From an uncultured Collinsella sp. (GTDB lineage Bacteria; Actinomycetota; Coriobacteriia; Coriobacteriales; Coriobacteriaceae): 9,285 nt of DNA. Below are positions 1 through 5,933 of the stretch, in pieces; positions within the stretch are counted from its first letter, which is position 1, and each line of letters begins with the position of its first letter. The stretch spans positions 1 to 9,285 of the forward strand of contig CABQJJ010000069.1 in assembly GCA_902464485.1 (NCBI GenBank), in the 5' to 3' direction. A program made the position numbers and the translations under genes. Under the pieces are notes generated by a model. The model searched no databases and had not been told where the DNA came from. It saw only the letters and a list, made by a program, of their open reading frames with translations.

Positions 1-632
1 TGCACCTGCGCCTCGTCGCGCCAGTAATTGATAGAACCATCCGGGTTGGAGTCGATCGCGTCGATCACCTGTGTCTCAGCTGGCACGCCAAAAGCCATGA
101 TCAGCTTGAGCTCATACTTGTCGTTATCGAGCCCCATAGCATCGATCGCATGGGGCGTAAAGGCCTTGAACATGCAGGCCGCCACCTCGGGCGTGGCGCC
201 GCGAGCGGCGAGCATCATCGTCTGGGCGGCAATGCCCGTATCGACCTCGGTGATGGGCGCGGCGGGCTTGCCGGGAACGGTGCGCTCAGCAAGAACTGCG
301 ATGTAGCCGGTCGGGCGCTCGCCCTCGGCAGGGCCTGCCCAGTCCTTGAGCGCGCCGGCCCACGCGAGCTCATCAAATACGCGCGCGCAGTCCTCTGCAC
401 CGCTCACCACATGAAAACGTAGGTGCTGAGCATTAGCGCCGCAAGGGGCCAGGTGTGCCAGCTCCGCCAGCTCGAGCAGAAACTCGCGCGGCACGCGCAT
501 GGACTCGTCAAAACGGCGGCATGTGCGAGCGCGACGAACCAGCGCATCAAACGCATCCAAGCCAAGCTTTTCGCAGCCTTGCTTTGCCATCGACTCCGCG
601 CTCGACGGCGCCGCGGGAACAGCTTCGTTCAT
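1..632 (-). CDS. Nitroreductase family protein, 3' end cut by window edge
   Basis: The first 210 residues are visible. The family comprises FMN-dependent NAD(P)H oxidoreductases acting on nitro compounds, quinones and similar acceptors. Family features in order: an N-terminal helix with RRARTCRRFDES (residues 33-44, the usual RRSxRxF nucleotide-contact motif); APCGANAQHLRF (62-73, matching the common APSGxNxQPWxF motif); DTGIAAQTMMLAA (131-143); and SINYWRDEAQV (200-210), which in anaerobe-type members comes shortly before the C-terminus. Probably only about 20-30 residues are missing. The start at 632 is preceded by a GGGGGTC Shine-Dalgarno about 6 bases upstream; an internal Met at residue 15 is less likely. 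The first 25 residues are Ala/Ser-rich and not part of the fold. A DtxR/IdeR-like box 28-46 bases upstream suggests iron control. The substrate cannot be read from the sequence. Family assignment is firm. Confidence 0.88.
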   Translation of the reverse strand, partial: MNEAVPAAPSSAESMAKQGCEKLGLDAFDALVRRARTCRRFDESMRVPREFLLELAELAHLAPCGANAQHLRFHVVSGAEDCARVFDELAWAGALKDWAGPAEGERPTGYIAVLAERTVPGKPAAPITEVDTGIAAQTMMLAARGATPEVAACMFKAFTPHAIDAMGLDNDKYELKLIMAFGVPAETQVIDAIDSNPDGSINYWRDEAQV

Positions 633-660
633 AGAGACCCCCAATAAAAGGCAATTGTTC

Positions 661-679
661 TTAGGAAAATCTAACCTAA
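661..679. promoter_or_regulatory. DtxR/IdeR-type iron box upstream of the nitroreductase gene
   Basis: The plus strand reads TTAGGAAAATCTAACCTAA. Against the textbook IdeR/DtxR 19-bp consensus (TTAGGTTAGSCTAACCTAA) this matches 15 of 19 positions, with both outer pentamers, TTAGG and CCTAA, perfect. It lies in the nitroreductase 5' region, about 28 bases upstream of the ATG. A weak minus-strand promoter can be proposed: TTGCAG at 708-703, a 17-base spacer and TACGTT at 685-680. Its transcript would start inside the box, a usual arrangement for repression by an iron-loaded DtxR protein. No DtxR gene lies in this window, so the regulator is inferred. Confidence 0.6.
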
Positions 680-823
680 AACGTAGGCAATAACGAACAG
701 AGCTGCAATGTTCTACACCTGTTGAATAGAAAATCGCGACGTGGGGAACAACGGAAACAAATCGGGGCCTTTGGGTTACGTTTCGCCCTCCTCGCCCCAC
801 GCGCCAGCACCCTTGGGCGATAC

Positions 824-862
824 TTGTTGCAGCAACTGCGGCATACGCCGCAAAAACAACAA
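824..862 (+). other. Possible nested hairpin in the leader of the DUF308 gene
   Basis: TGCGGC (837-842) pairs perfectly with GCCGCA (847-852) around an ATAC loop. The outer arms TTGTTG (824-829) and CAACAA (857-862) can close the structure, with an internal loop of 7 versus 4 bases. It ends 20 bases before the AAAGGAG Shine-Dalgarno (884-890) of the next gene. It could be an mRNA leader structure or chance. I see no U-tract, so a terminator is unlikely. No convincing promoter is visible between 690 and 895. Confidence 0.3.
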
Positions 863-894
863 TGACGGCAAACGCTACACGGAAAGGAGACCTT

Positions 895-1497
895 ATGGGC
901 ATCTTTAAGAACGATGACCAGCAGTCGAACCTGTTTGGATTTGACGAGAAAAGCATGGCAGGTAAGGCAATCAAGGCCGTGCGCTGGATCTACGCCATCA
1001 CGGGTGTCATCGCACTACTTGCCGGCATCGCGCTGCTGTTTGCACCCGCCAAGTCCCTCGTCTTCCTGACGACCGTCCTGGGCTTCTACTTTATAATCAC
1101 GGCAGCCATTAGGCTGTTCACCGCCATTTTTGAGCCGCTACTACCCGCCGGCTGGCGTGTGACGAGCATCATCTCCAACCTGCTCATCATTCTAGGCGGC
1201 GTCATAATTCTGCGCAATCAGGCCTTCTCGACCGCGACGCTCACCACGCTCGTGGTGGTCGTGGCTGGTTTCGGCTGGATTGTCGAAGGTGTCATGTCCA
1301 TTCTGGAGTCCGAGCTTTCGTCTAACCGCGCCCTCGCCATCCTGAGCGGCGCGCTCTCCATCATCGCCGGCATGTTCGTGTTTATCTATCCGCTGTGGTC
1401 GGCAAAGATGCTCGTCATCTTTAGCGGCGCCGCGCTCCTGGTGTTTGGCGTGACGCTCATTGTCCGCGCCATTCAGTTTGGCAAACTGGTGCACTAG
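895..1497 (+). CDS. DUF308/HdeD-like six-helix membrane protein
   Basis: A 200-residue integral membrane protein. Six hydrophobic segments are visible at about residues 31-50, 54-76, 88-107, 115-137, 145-165 and 170-193, in three helical pairs. This is the layout of the DUF308 family (HdeD of E. coli acid resistance is the named member). Helix pairs carry the usual Gly-rich turns (VIALLAGIAL, NLLIILGGVIIL, LSGALSIIAGMFVFIYP). The first ~28 residues are hydrophilic and probably cytoplasmic. I chose ATG 895 over ATG 862 because AAAGGAG lies 5-7 bases before it; 862 has no ribosome site and would add 11 non-conserved residues. The stop directly abuts the next gene's ATG, so the two are probably one transcript. 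Biochemical function is unknown; a role in acid or envelope stress is only by analogy. Confidence 0.82.
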   Translation: MGIFKNDDQQSNLFGFDEKSMAGKAIKAVRWIYAITGVIALLAGIALLFAPAKSLVFLTTVLGFYFIITAAIRLFTAIFEPLLPAGWRVTSIISNLLIILGGVIILRNQAFSTATLTTLVVVVAGFGWIVEGVMSILESELSSNRALAILSGALSIIAGMFVFIYPLWSAKMLVIFSGAALLVFGVTLIVRAIQFGKLVH

Positions 1498-1980
1498 ATG
1501 CCAAGAACGCTCTTTATCGATGCCGACGCCTGCCCGGTCACGCGCGAGTCGATCGACTGCGCGCGGTGGGCGGGCGTTGCCGTGGTGATTGCCGGAAACA
1601 GCACGCAAAACCTGGAACGCCACATTCGCCGCGACGATCCGCGCGATGCCGAGCACGCGCGCCGCGGCTTTTGGGTCACGACGCTCGACGTGAGCGTGGG
1701 CGCCGATAGTGCCGACTTTGCCATTGTCGAACGCCTGCAGGCGGGCGACGTGGTCGTGACGCAGGACATTGGCCTGGCGAGCATGGTGCTCGGCCGCGAT
1801 GCCGCCGCAATCGGTGTGCGCGGGCACGTATACGACAAGGCGACCATCGACATGCAGCTGTTTATTCGTCACGAGGAAAAGAAGGTGCGTCGCGCCGGCG
1901 GTCGCACCCGCGGGCCGGCAGCCTTCACCAGCGAAGACCGCGCCCGCTTTAAGCGTAACCTCACCGAGCTGCTGCGCTAA
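1498..1980 (+). CDS. yaiI: YaiI/YqxD (DUF188) family protein
   Basis: A 160-residue soluble protein of the YaiI/YqxD family (DUF188), usually about 150 residues and related to PIN/NYN-type nuclease folds. Diagnostic motifs: FIDADACPV near the N-terminus (residues 6-14, with the acidic DAD), VVTQDIGLASMVL in the middle (91-103; the family's TxDIxLA motif) and a C-terminal RRAGGRTRGPAAFTSEDR block (131-148). Acidic residues D8, D10 and D94 are candidate metal ligands by family analogy. No activity has been firmly assigned to the family as far as I know. The ATG follows the upstream TAG with no gap and lacks a strong Shine-Dalgarno, which suggests translational coupling to the DUF308 gene. Family assignment is firm; function is open. 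Confidence 0.92.
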   Translation: MPRTLFIDADACPVTRESIDCARWAGVAVVIAGNSTQNLERHIRRDDPRDAEHARRGFWVTTLDVSVGADSADFAIVERLQAGDVVVTQDIGLASMVLGRDAAAIGVRGHVYDKATIDMQLFIRHEEKKVRRAGGRTRGPAAFTSEDRARFKRNLTELLR

Positions 1981-2062
1981 CCAAGGAAGATTTTTAGGCT
2001 ATGCCCGGAAATTTGCCTTTTTGTTCTGACCGGTATGAGCGCTCAGGATCCATGGCTCAACA

Positions 2063-2135
2063 AAAACGGGCTTCAAAATGTCATGCGTCGCCGCATTGCG
2101 CAGGCGCCGAACATGGCTATTTTGAAGCCCGTTTT
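2063..2135. terminator. Bidirectional terminator-like hairpin between convergent genes
   Basis: A perfect 17-bp inverted repeat pairs 2063-2079 (AAAACGGGCTTCAAAAT) with 2119-2135, separated by 39 bases. Both strands leave the stem in a T-rich run (TTTTGTT on plus, TTTTTGTT on minus). It sits between the YaiI gene (stop 1980) and the convergent permease gene (stop 2147), the right place to terminate both. The loop is long for a classical intrinsic terminator. It contains a small CGCC/GGCG hairpin (2089-2092 with 2103-2106), so the RNA may fold as a branched or compact structure. Nothing else is supported in 1981-2146. Confidence 0.68.
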
Positions 2136-2146
2136 GTTAGGCCTAC

Positions 2147-3241
2147 TTAAAGGCCGAAGGCGGATAGGATGAGGCCCCAGCCGGCGCCAATGACGTACAT
2201 CATGACCAGGAACACGGCGTTTTCGCGAGCGCTGCGGTTGGTGCGGAACAGCACCAGATAACCCACACCGGCAGAGATGAGCGTGCCAGCGAGCATCGGT
2301 GCCAGCTGCAGCGCGCCTTCCAGATACAGCTGCGTAATGACCACGCTGGCCGAGCAGTTGGGGATCAGGCCGACAAGCGCCGAACCCAGGACGGCGAGCG
2401 TCTCGTTGCCACGCAAGAACTGCTCGATCGCAGATTCGCCAAAGGTCTCGAGCACGGCGACCAGAATCAGCGTCACCAAGAAAATGAATACCGATACCTG
2501 CACGGTATGCGAGATGGCGCTGCGGATGATTGCCAGGAGGGGGGCGCCCTCGTGGGAGTGGGAGTGACCGTGGTCATGATGGTGTTCATGCTCGCCCTCA
2601 TGGCCGTGTTCGTGGTCATGTCCATGTCCATGTTCGTGCTCGTGCTCGTCTTCATCGCAACCGCAATGGTCGCGCTCGCACAGCTCATGGATGTGGTCGG
2701 CGCTCACGCCCGCCTCGGCCAACTCGTCGATGATGTCACCGCCGCTGTGGTCGTCATGCGCGCAGTTAACGTGCGCCGGATTGACAGTGGTCCCCAACAC
2801 GGTACGACGAATCGCCGCATGCGCGCGGGCGTTGCGACGCAGACCGCGAATGGCGGCATCCACGATAAAGCCCGTGACCAGCGCGATCAGCGCTTTCGAA
2901 GCCAAAAGCATCGCCATAGTCTGCACGGGAACCTGCTCGGCAAGTAACAGTGGCAGCATCTCGTCGGAGGTCGAGAGGAACACGGCGACCAGCGTGCCCA
3001 GCGTCACGACACGGCCGGCGTACAGCGTCGCCGCCATGGCCGAAAATCCGCACTGCGGCACCATGCCCAGCAGCGAGCCAACCACGGGGCCCGCGGCGCC
3101 GGCGCGCTTGATGGCCCCGTTAACGCGGTCGCCTGCAACGTGCTCAAGGGTTTCAAGAGCCAAATACGTCACCAACAAAAACGGCACCAGCGACAACGTG
3201 TCCTTGCCGGCGTCGAGCAGAATATCAATCAGCAAATCCAT
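2147..3241 (-). CDS. Putative heavy-metal/manganese efflux permease (ArsP_2/DUF2899-like) with His-rich loop
   Basis: A 364-residue polytopic membrane protein. It has two homologous halves. The first contains GMVPQCGFSAMAATLYAGR (59-77) and the second GLIPNCSASVVITQLYLEG (291-309). The shared P-[QN]-C motif and following helices indicate internal duplication, as in the putative 10-TM heavy-metal exporter family (ArsP_2; often annotated as putative manganese transporter or arsenic efflux protein). The halves are joined by a hydrophilic loop (about 135-235). Within it, residues 200-230 contain 16 His with alternating Glu/Asp/Gly, preceded by clustered His and Cys (H157, C160, H162, H165, H183, H185, C188, H192, C193, C195). 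This suggests a cytoplasmic transition-metal buffer or sensor loop; its sidedness is inferred. The start at 3241 has GAAAGG about 12 bases upstream. The gene is divergent from the exonuclease gene. The family is fairly sure; the substrate (Mn, Zn, Ni, Co or As) is not determined. Confidence 0.8.
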   Translation of the reverse strand: MDLLIDILLDAGKDTLSLVPFLLVTYLALETLEHVAGDRVNGAIKRAGAAGPVVGSLLGMVPQCGFSAMAATLYAGRVVTLGTLVAVFLSTSDEMLPLLLAEQVPVQTMAMLLASKALIALVTGFIVDAAIRGLRRNARAHAAIRRTVLGTTVNPAHVNCAHDDHSGGDIIDELAEAGVSADHIHELCERDHCGCDEDEHEHEHGHGHDHEHGHEGEHEHHHDHGHSHSHEGAPLLAIIRSAISHTVQVSVFIFLVTLILVAVLETFGESAIEQFLRGNETLAVLGSALVGLIPNCSASVVITQLYLEGALQLAPMLAGTLISAGVGYLVLFRTNRSARENAVFLVMMYVIGAGWGLILSAFGL

Positions 3242-3273
3242 GACGGATGGAACCTTTCGTGTCTTTCGGCAGC

Positions 3274-3320
3274 ATTATAAAAGTCCTAGCGGTCAACTAG
3301 GGTATTGTAGTTATCCTAGG
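3274..3320 (-). promoter_or_regulatory. Promoter of the metal permease with CTAGG-type palindromes
   Basis: On the minus strand a perfect TATAAT lies at 3279-3274, placing the transcript start near 3267 and giving a leader of about 26 bases, too short for a riboswitch. No good -35 is found at 16-18 bases; TTGACC (3296-3291) is only 11 bases away. The -35 region is instead filled by palindromic half-sites: CCTAG (3285-3289), CTAGG (3297-3301) and CCTAGG (3315-3320). CTAGGGTA/TATCCTAG forms an inverted repeat (7 of 8 matching) around 7 bases. A metal-responsive regulator probably binds here; which one cannot be told. Confidence 0.5.
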
Positions 3321-3411
3321 CGTGGTGCCAATAGTTGCACATGGTAAACTATCATCTCGCCATAACTCGACAACCCGAGCCGCACAACGCGGCCCATCCA
3401 AGGAGCAGCAT

Positions 3412-4380
3412 ATGAACGTATCGCAAGCACTCGAATACGAGCGCCAGCCGTTTATCCCCATGTTTATCTATGGCGATCACGGCGCCATGGAGTCCGAGCG
3501 CCAGAAGGGCGAGGAGGCCCTTAAGGTGCTCGAAACCGAGTACTTTACCGCCGAGGGCGACCCCGGCTTCGACTTTGCCACCGTGCGCGATCTGGCCGAC
3601 CGCAACCGCGACCTGTGCGACCAGATCGGCGAGGCGCGCCTGCGCAACGTGACGCCCGCGACGCTTTCGCGCGGCCTGTCCGATGCCGACACCTGCGCGG
3701 CCATCGGTAAGATGCAAAAGCGTACCGCCGCGTCGGTCATGCGCGAGATCCGCGGCGACCGCGACGCACTCGGCGTGGCCTACGCCCGCAAGCCCATCCA
3801 GGGCACCGTGCTGGGCATCGACATCGAGACCACCGGCCGTGCGCCTGAGCGCGGCTACATCATCAACGTGGGCTGGGAGATCATGGAGCTCACCAGCGAC
3901 GCCGTCCCGCACGACGCCGAGGCGCACTACTGCGGTCTGCCCGATATCTATCGCGGCGAGGACGTACCGCTGTCGAATATCCACCACATTACCTGGGACG
4001 ACATCGACGGCAAAAAGCCGTTCCGCGAAGATAAGGAGCTGCAAAAGCAGCTGCTCAAGCTCATGAAGAAGTATCCGTACATGGCGCACAACGCCGCCTT
4101 TGAGGACAGCTGGTTCAAGATTCACCTGGACGGCTACGCCGAGGCGCGCCGTGCCGGCAAGATCATCGTCATCGACTCGCGCCAGATCTGCCGCAGTCTG
4201 GACGCCGACGTGCGCTCGCTCCCCCGCGAGTCCGCGCCCGCCGCGCTCGAGAACTGGGCACGCCGCCGTGGCACCCTCGCCGCCGACGCCAACGAACAGC
4301 ACCTGGGCCTCGACGACACCGACCTCATGCTCCATACCGTCCAGGCCGAGTTCAACCTCAAGAACCTGTTTGCGAAATAA
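3412..4380 (+). CDS. DEDD-family 3'-5' exonuclease (DnaQ/epsilon-like)
   Basis: A 322-residue protein with a C-terminal exonuclease domain (about 132-322) after a ~130-residue charged, mostly helical N-terminal region that I do not recognise. Exo I is GIDIETTG (135-142; D137, E139). Exo II is YMAHNAAFEDSWF (223-235). Exo III is HLGLDDTDLM (297-306), where H297 and D302 have the DEDDh spacing. Such enzymes remove nucleotides from 3' ends using two metal ions; proofreading, repair and RNA trimming are all possible. Exo II has Glu231 where the family normally has Asp, with Asp232 next to it. The start at 3412 follows AAGGAG at 3400-3405; an upstream in-frame ATG (3322) would add 30 residues across the promoter region and has no ribosome site. 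The gene is divergent from the permease, and a TATCAT at 3350-3355 is a possible -10 without a clear -35. It is not a polymerase subunit by context. Confidence 0.82.
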   Translation: MNVSQALEYERQPFIPMFIYGDHGAMESERQKGEEALKVLETEYFTAEGDPGFDFATVRDLADRNRDLCDQIGEARLRNVTPATLSRGLSDADTCAAIGKMQKRTAASVMREIRGDRDALGVAYARKPIQGTVLGIDIETTGRAPERGYIINVGWEIMELTSDAVPHDAEAHYCGLPDIYRGEDVPLSNIHHITWDDIDGKKPFREDKELQKQLLKLMKKYPYMAHNAAFEDSWFKIHLDGYAEARRAGKIIVIDSRQICRSLDADVRSLPRESAPAALENWARRRGTLAADANEQHLGLDDTDLMLHTVQAEFNLKNLFAK

Positions 4381-4410
4381 CAACGTCTGCGGCAAACACC
4401 GCTTGCTCAC

Positions 4411-4450
4411 GGGCGGCCCCGCAGCGGGAAACCCCGCAGCGGGGCCGCCC
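4411..4450. repeat. GC-rich near-perfect palindrome, possible terminator or interspersed repeat
   Basis: GGGCGGCCCCGC (4411-4422) pairs with GCGGGGCCGCCC (4439-4450). After one A-A mismatch the stem continues with GCGGG/CCCGC around an AAAC loop, giving 17 pairs in all. GTCTGC (4385-4390) and GCAGAC (4463-4468) can extend it outward. The inner part also contains a tandem direct repeat of CCCCGCAGCGGG. There is no U-tract, so it is not a classical intrinsic terminator, although it follows the exonuclease stop by 30 bases. It may block read-through or act as a processing or repeat element. Confidence 0.55.
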
Positions 4451-4730
4451 TACGTTCCATAGGCAGACCCGCTCTTCACAAATTCTGAACCCTATTTTTT
4501 AACTATTTCGGCACATTCCCGACACGTGATTTGTGTTCGGATGGCGATACATCGATACCAAATGTGCAGCAATTGAGTATTTCTATGCTATAGCCGAGCT
4601 GCGAAAACATTTATTTAGGGCGTATCAACCCATAATCGCGTCAAGCTTTTGGACAGCATTTGGTTAGACCGCTAAAACGGCTTTCCCACTCAGCGCCATC
4701 AACACGGCATTAGCTGACACGATATATACC
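4451..4730. other. AT-richer intergenic stretch with no recognisable gene
   Basis: Together with the palindrome at 4411-4450 this forms a 350-bp gap. No coding frame with a ribosome site is seen. The base composition is lower in GC than the genes to the left, like the gene that follows. Candidate promoter pieces are weak: TTGGAC at about 4649 with CTAAAA 17 bases later, and ATATATA just before the next ATG. ACGATA (4719-4724) and TATCGT (4736-4741) form an inverted repeat spanning the start codon at 4731, which could be an autoregulatory site or chance. No Shine-Dalgarno precedes 4731, so leaderless or weak initiation is possible. Confidence 0.4.
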
Positions 4731-5921
4731 ATGAGTATCGTATTGTCACATACCACCGCAAAAGCGGTCTACCAGGCCGCGCATTCGGCGTCTGCGAAAG
4801 ACGCCGAGCCCTGTAACCCTGCCGCGATTTACAGATCATGCCCCAGCGGAACACTCCTCGACGCAGCCGCAGAATGGCTCGTCAAACATGATGTTGCCCG
4901 CGACGCAAACGATCCCCTCGAGGTAATGGTGTTTGATCGCAGGAATGCGCGCTACGCGATGAACTGTCAATGCCACGTTTCGTCAAAACGATTCTCGAAC
5001 TCACGCTTTATAGAGCTCGGAGAAGGCATCTTCGTTGTTGGTGTTGAGCTTTGTGCACTTCAGGCCGCCATCTATCTTTCTTTTCGCGAACTAGTGGAGT
5101 ACTACTTTGAACTGTGTGGCGCTTATTCCCTAGGACCCGGCTCTTCCACCTCCTATACCGAGCGTTTCGCGCTTACCTCGACCGAGAGGCTAAAGCAGTT
5201 CTTTAATTCCATTACCAAATGTGACGGTTTGGCCCTTGCCCGAAAGGCGATTCAATGTGTACGCGATGGATGCCGGTCTCCCATGGAAACGGCCTTTGCC
5301 ATGATGCTTACGTTGCCCAAAAGCGAAGGAGGGCTTGGCATTAAAGGAATTGAGACCGACTACGAGGTGAAGGTCACCGCCGCCGCAAAAAATCTCACGA
5401 GACGCAAAAAGTTCTTTATGGATGCATATCTGAAGAGATCTCGAACAGATATTGAATACAACGGTTTTTATCACGACGCGGAAGAAGACCGCGCCATCGA
5501 CGAAGAACGCAAGAACGCACTTGCGTCCATGGGGTACGGAATCATCACCGTCAGCCGTTATTCCTTTATGCATGCCAGCTCTTTCGTTAGGGTCATGGAG
5601 GCAATCCAACGAAAAGAAGGTATACGCCCCTCGCGTCTGCCAAAAGACTTTCAAATCATGCAAGAGGACCTGAGACTGTTTGTGCTCAGAAGGTTTATTG
5701 AGGAGAAGAAACGAATCCAGGAGGAGCTTCGCCAGGATTCCGAAGAGCGTCAACGAATCGACCTCGAAAAGGCAATGCTCGAAGGCATCACATTGGACGA
5801 TCCGACGATTAACGAGGCTCCGGCAATCGATGACATGCAGGCTGTCGAACCCGACAGCCCATCACTCAACCAAACAAGCAGCTTCACGCCCGAGGGCAGG
5901 GTCTTCGGGGCCGGAAACTAG
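4731..5921 (+). CDS. Uncharacterised protein with PD-(D/E)XK (DUF559/Vsr-like) nuclease-fold region
   Basis: A 396-residue protein of unknown function. Residues 1-175 (starting MSIVLSHTTAKAVYQAAH) resemble, from memory, the N-terminal half of a family that is multicopy in Coriobacteriia and sometimes annotated AbiEi-like. Residues 180-292 look like a restriction-endonuclease fold of the DUF559/Vsr type: a helix with E186 (SPMETA), a strand with D231 (FFMDAY), then DIEYNGFYH (240-248), D253, R260 and GYGIITVSR (268-276). The usual pattern is D...ExDG..H...D..R...L...G; here the second acid after E242 is Asn244, so activity is uncertain. Residues 310-352 are highly charged, helical and probably coiled-coil; the acidic tail is disordered. 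GC is visibly lower than in neighbours and codons are mixed, suggesting separate acquisition. ATG 4731 lacks a ribosome site but gives the family-like start. Defence, toxin-antitoxin or transcription-control roles are guesses. Confidence 0.72.
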   Translation: MSIVLSHTTAKAVYQAAHSASAKDAEPCNPAAIYRSCPSGTLLDAAAEWLVKHDVARDANDPLEVMVFDRRNARYAMNCQCHVSSKRFSNSRFIELGEGIFVVGVELCALQAAIYLSFRELVEYYFELCGAYSLGPGSSTSYTERFALTSTERLKQFFNSITKCDGLALARKAIQCVRDGCRSPMETAFAMMLTLPKSEGGLGIKGIETDYEVKVTAAAKNLTRRKKFFMDAYLKRSRTDIEYNGFYHDAEEDRAIDEERKNALASMGYGIITVSRYSFMHASSFVRVMEAIQRKEGIRPSRLPKDFQIMQEDLRLFVLRRFIEEKKRIQEELRQDSEERQRIDLEKAMLEGITLDDPTINEAPAIDDMQAVEPDSPSLNQTSSFTPEGRVFGAGN

Positions 5922-5933
5922 GCTGACTAACAA

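Noticed and set aside
1192..1872. Minus-strand frame of 226 codons across the DUF308 and YaiI genes
   Set aside because: It spans two well-supported plus-strand genes, and its His/Arg-rich translation looks like antisense of membrane and GC-rich codons.
2570..2680. Repetitive-looking DNA that might be a CRISPR or tandem repeat
   Set aside because: It is low-complexity coding sequence for alternating His/Glu/Gly in the permease loop, without regular repeat-spacer structure.
2507..2947. Plus-strand hydrophobic frame opposite the His-rich loop of the permease
   Set aside because: Its Val/Met-rich stretch is the complement of His-Glu codons (CAT/GAG read as ATG/GTG-type codons). The minus-strand gene is clearly the real one.
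3322..3411. Upstream ATG extending the exonuclease by 30 residues
   Set aside because: The ATG at 3412 has an AAGGAG site at the right distance. The extension covers the probable promoter region and has no Shine-Dalgarno.
3352..4410. Minus-strand frame of 352 codons opposite the exonuclease gene
   Set aside because: The plus-strand frame has clear exonuclease motifs and a Shine-Dalgarno. The antisense product is repetitive in Val/Gly/Ala and has no ribosome site.
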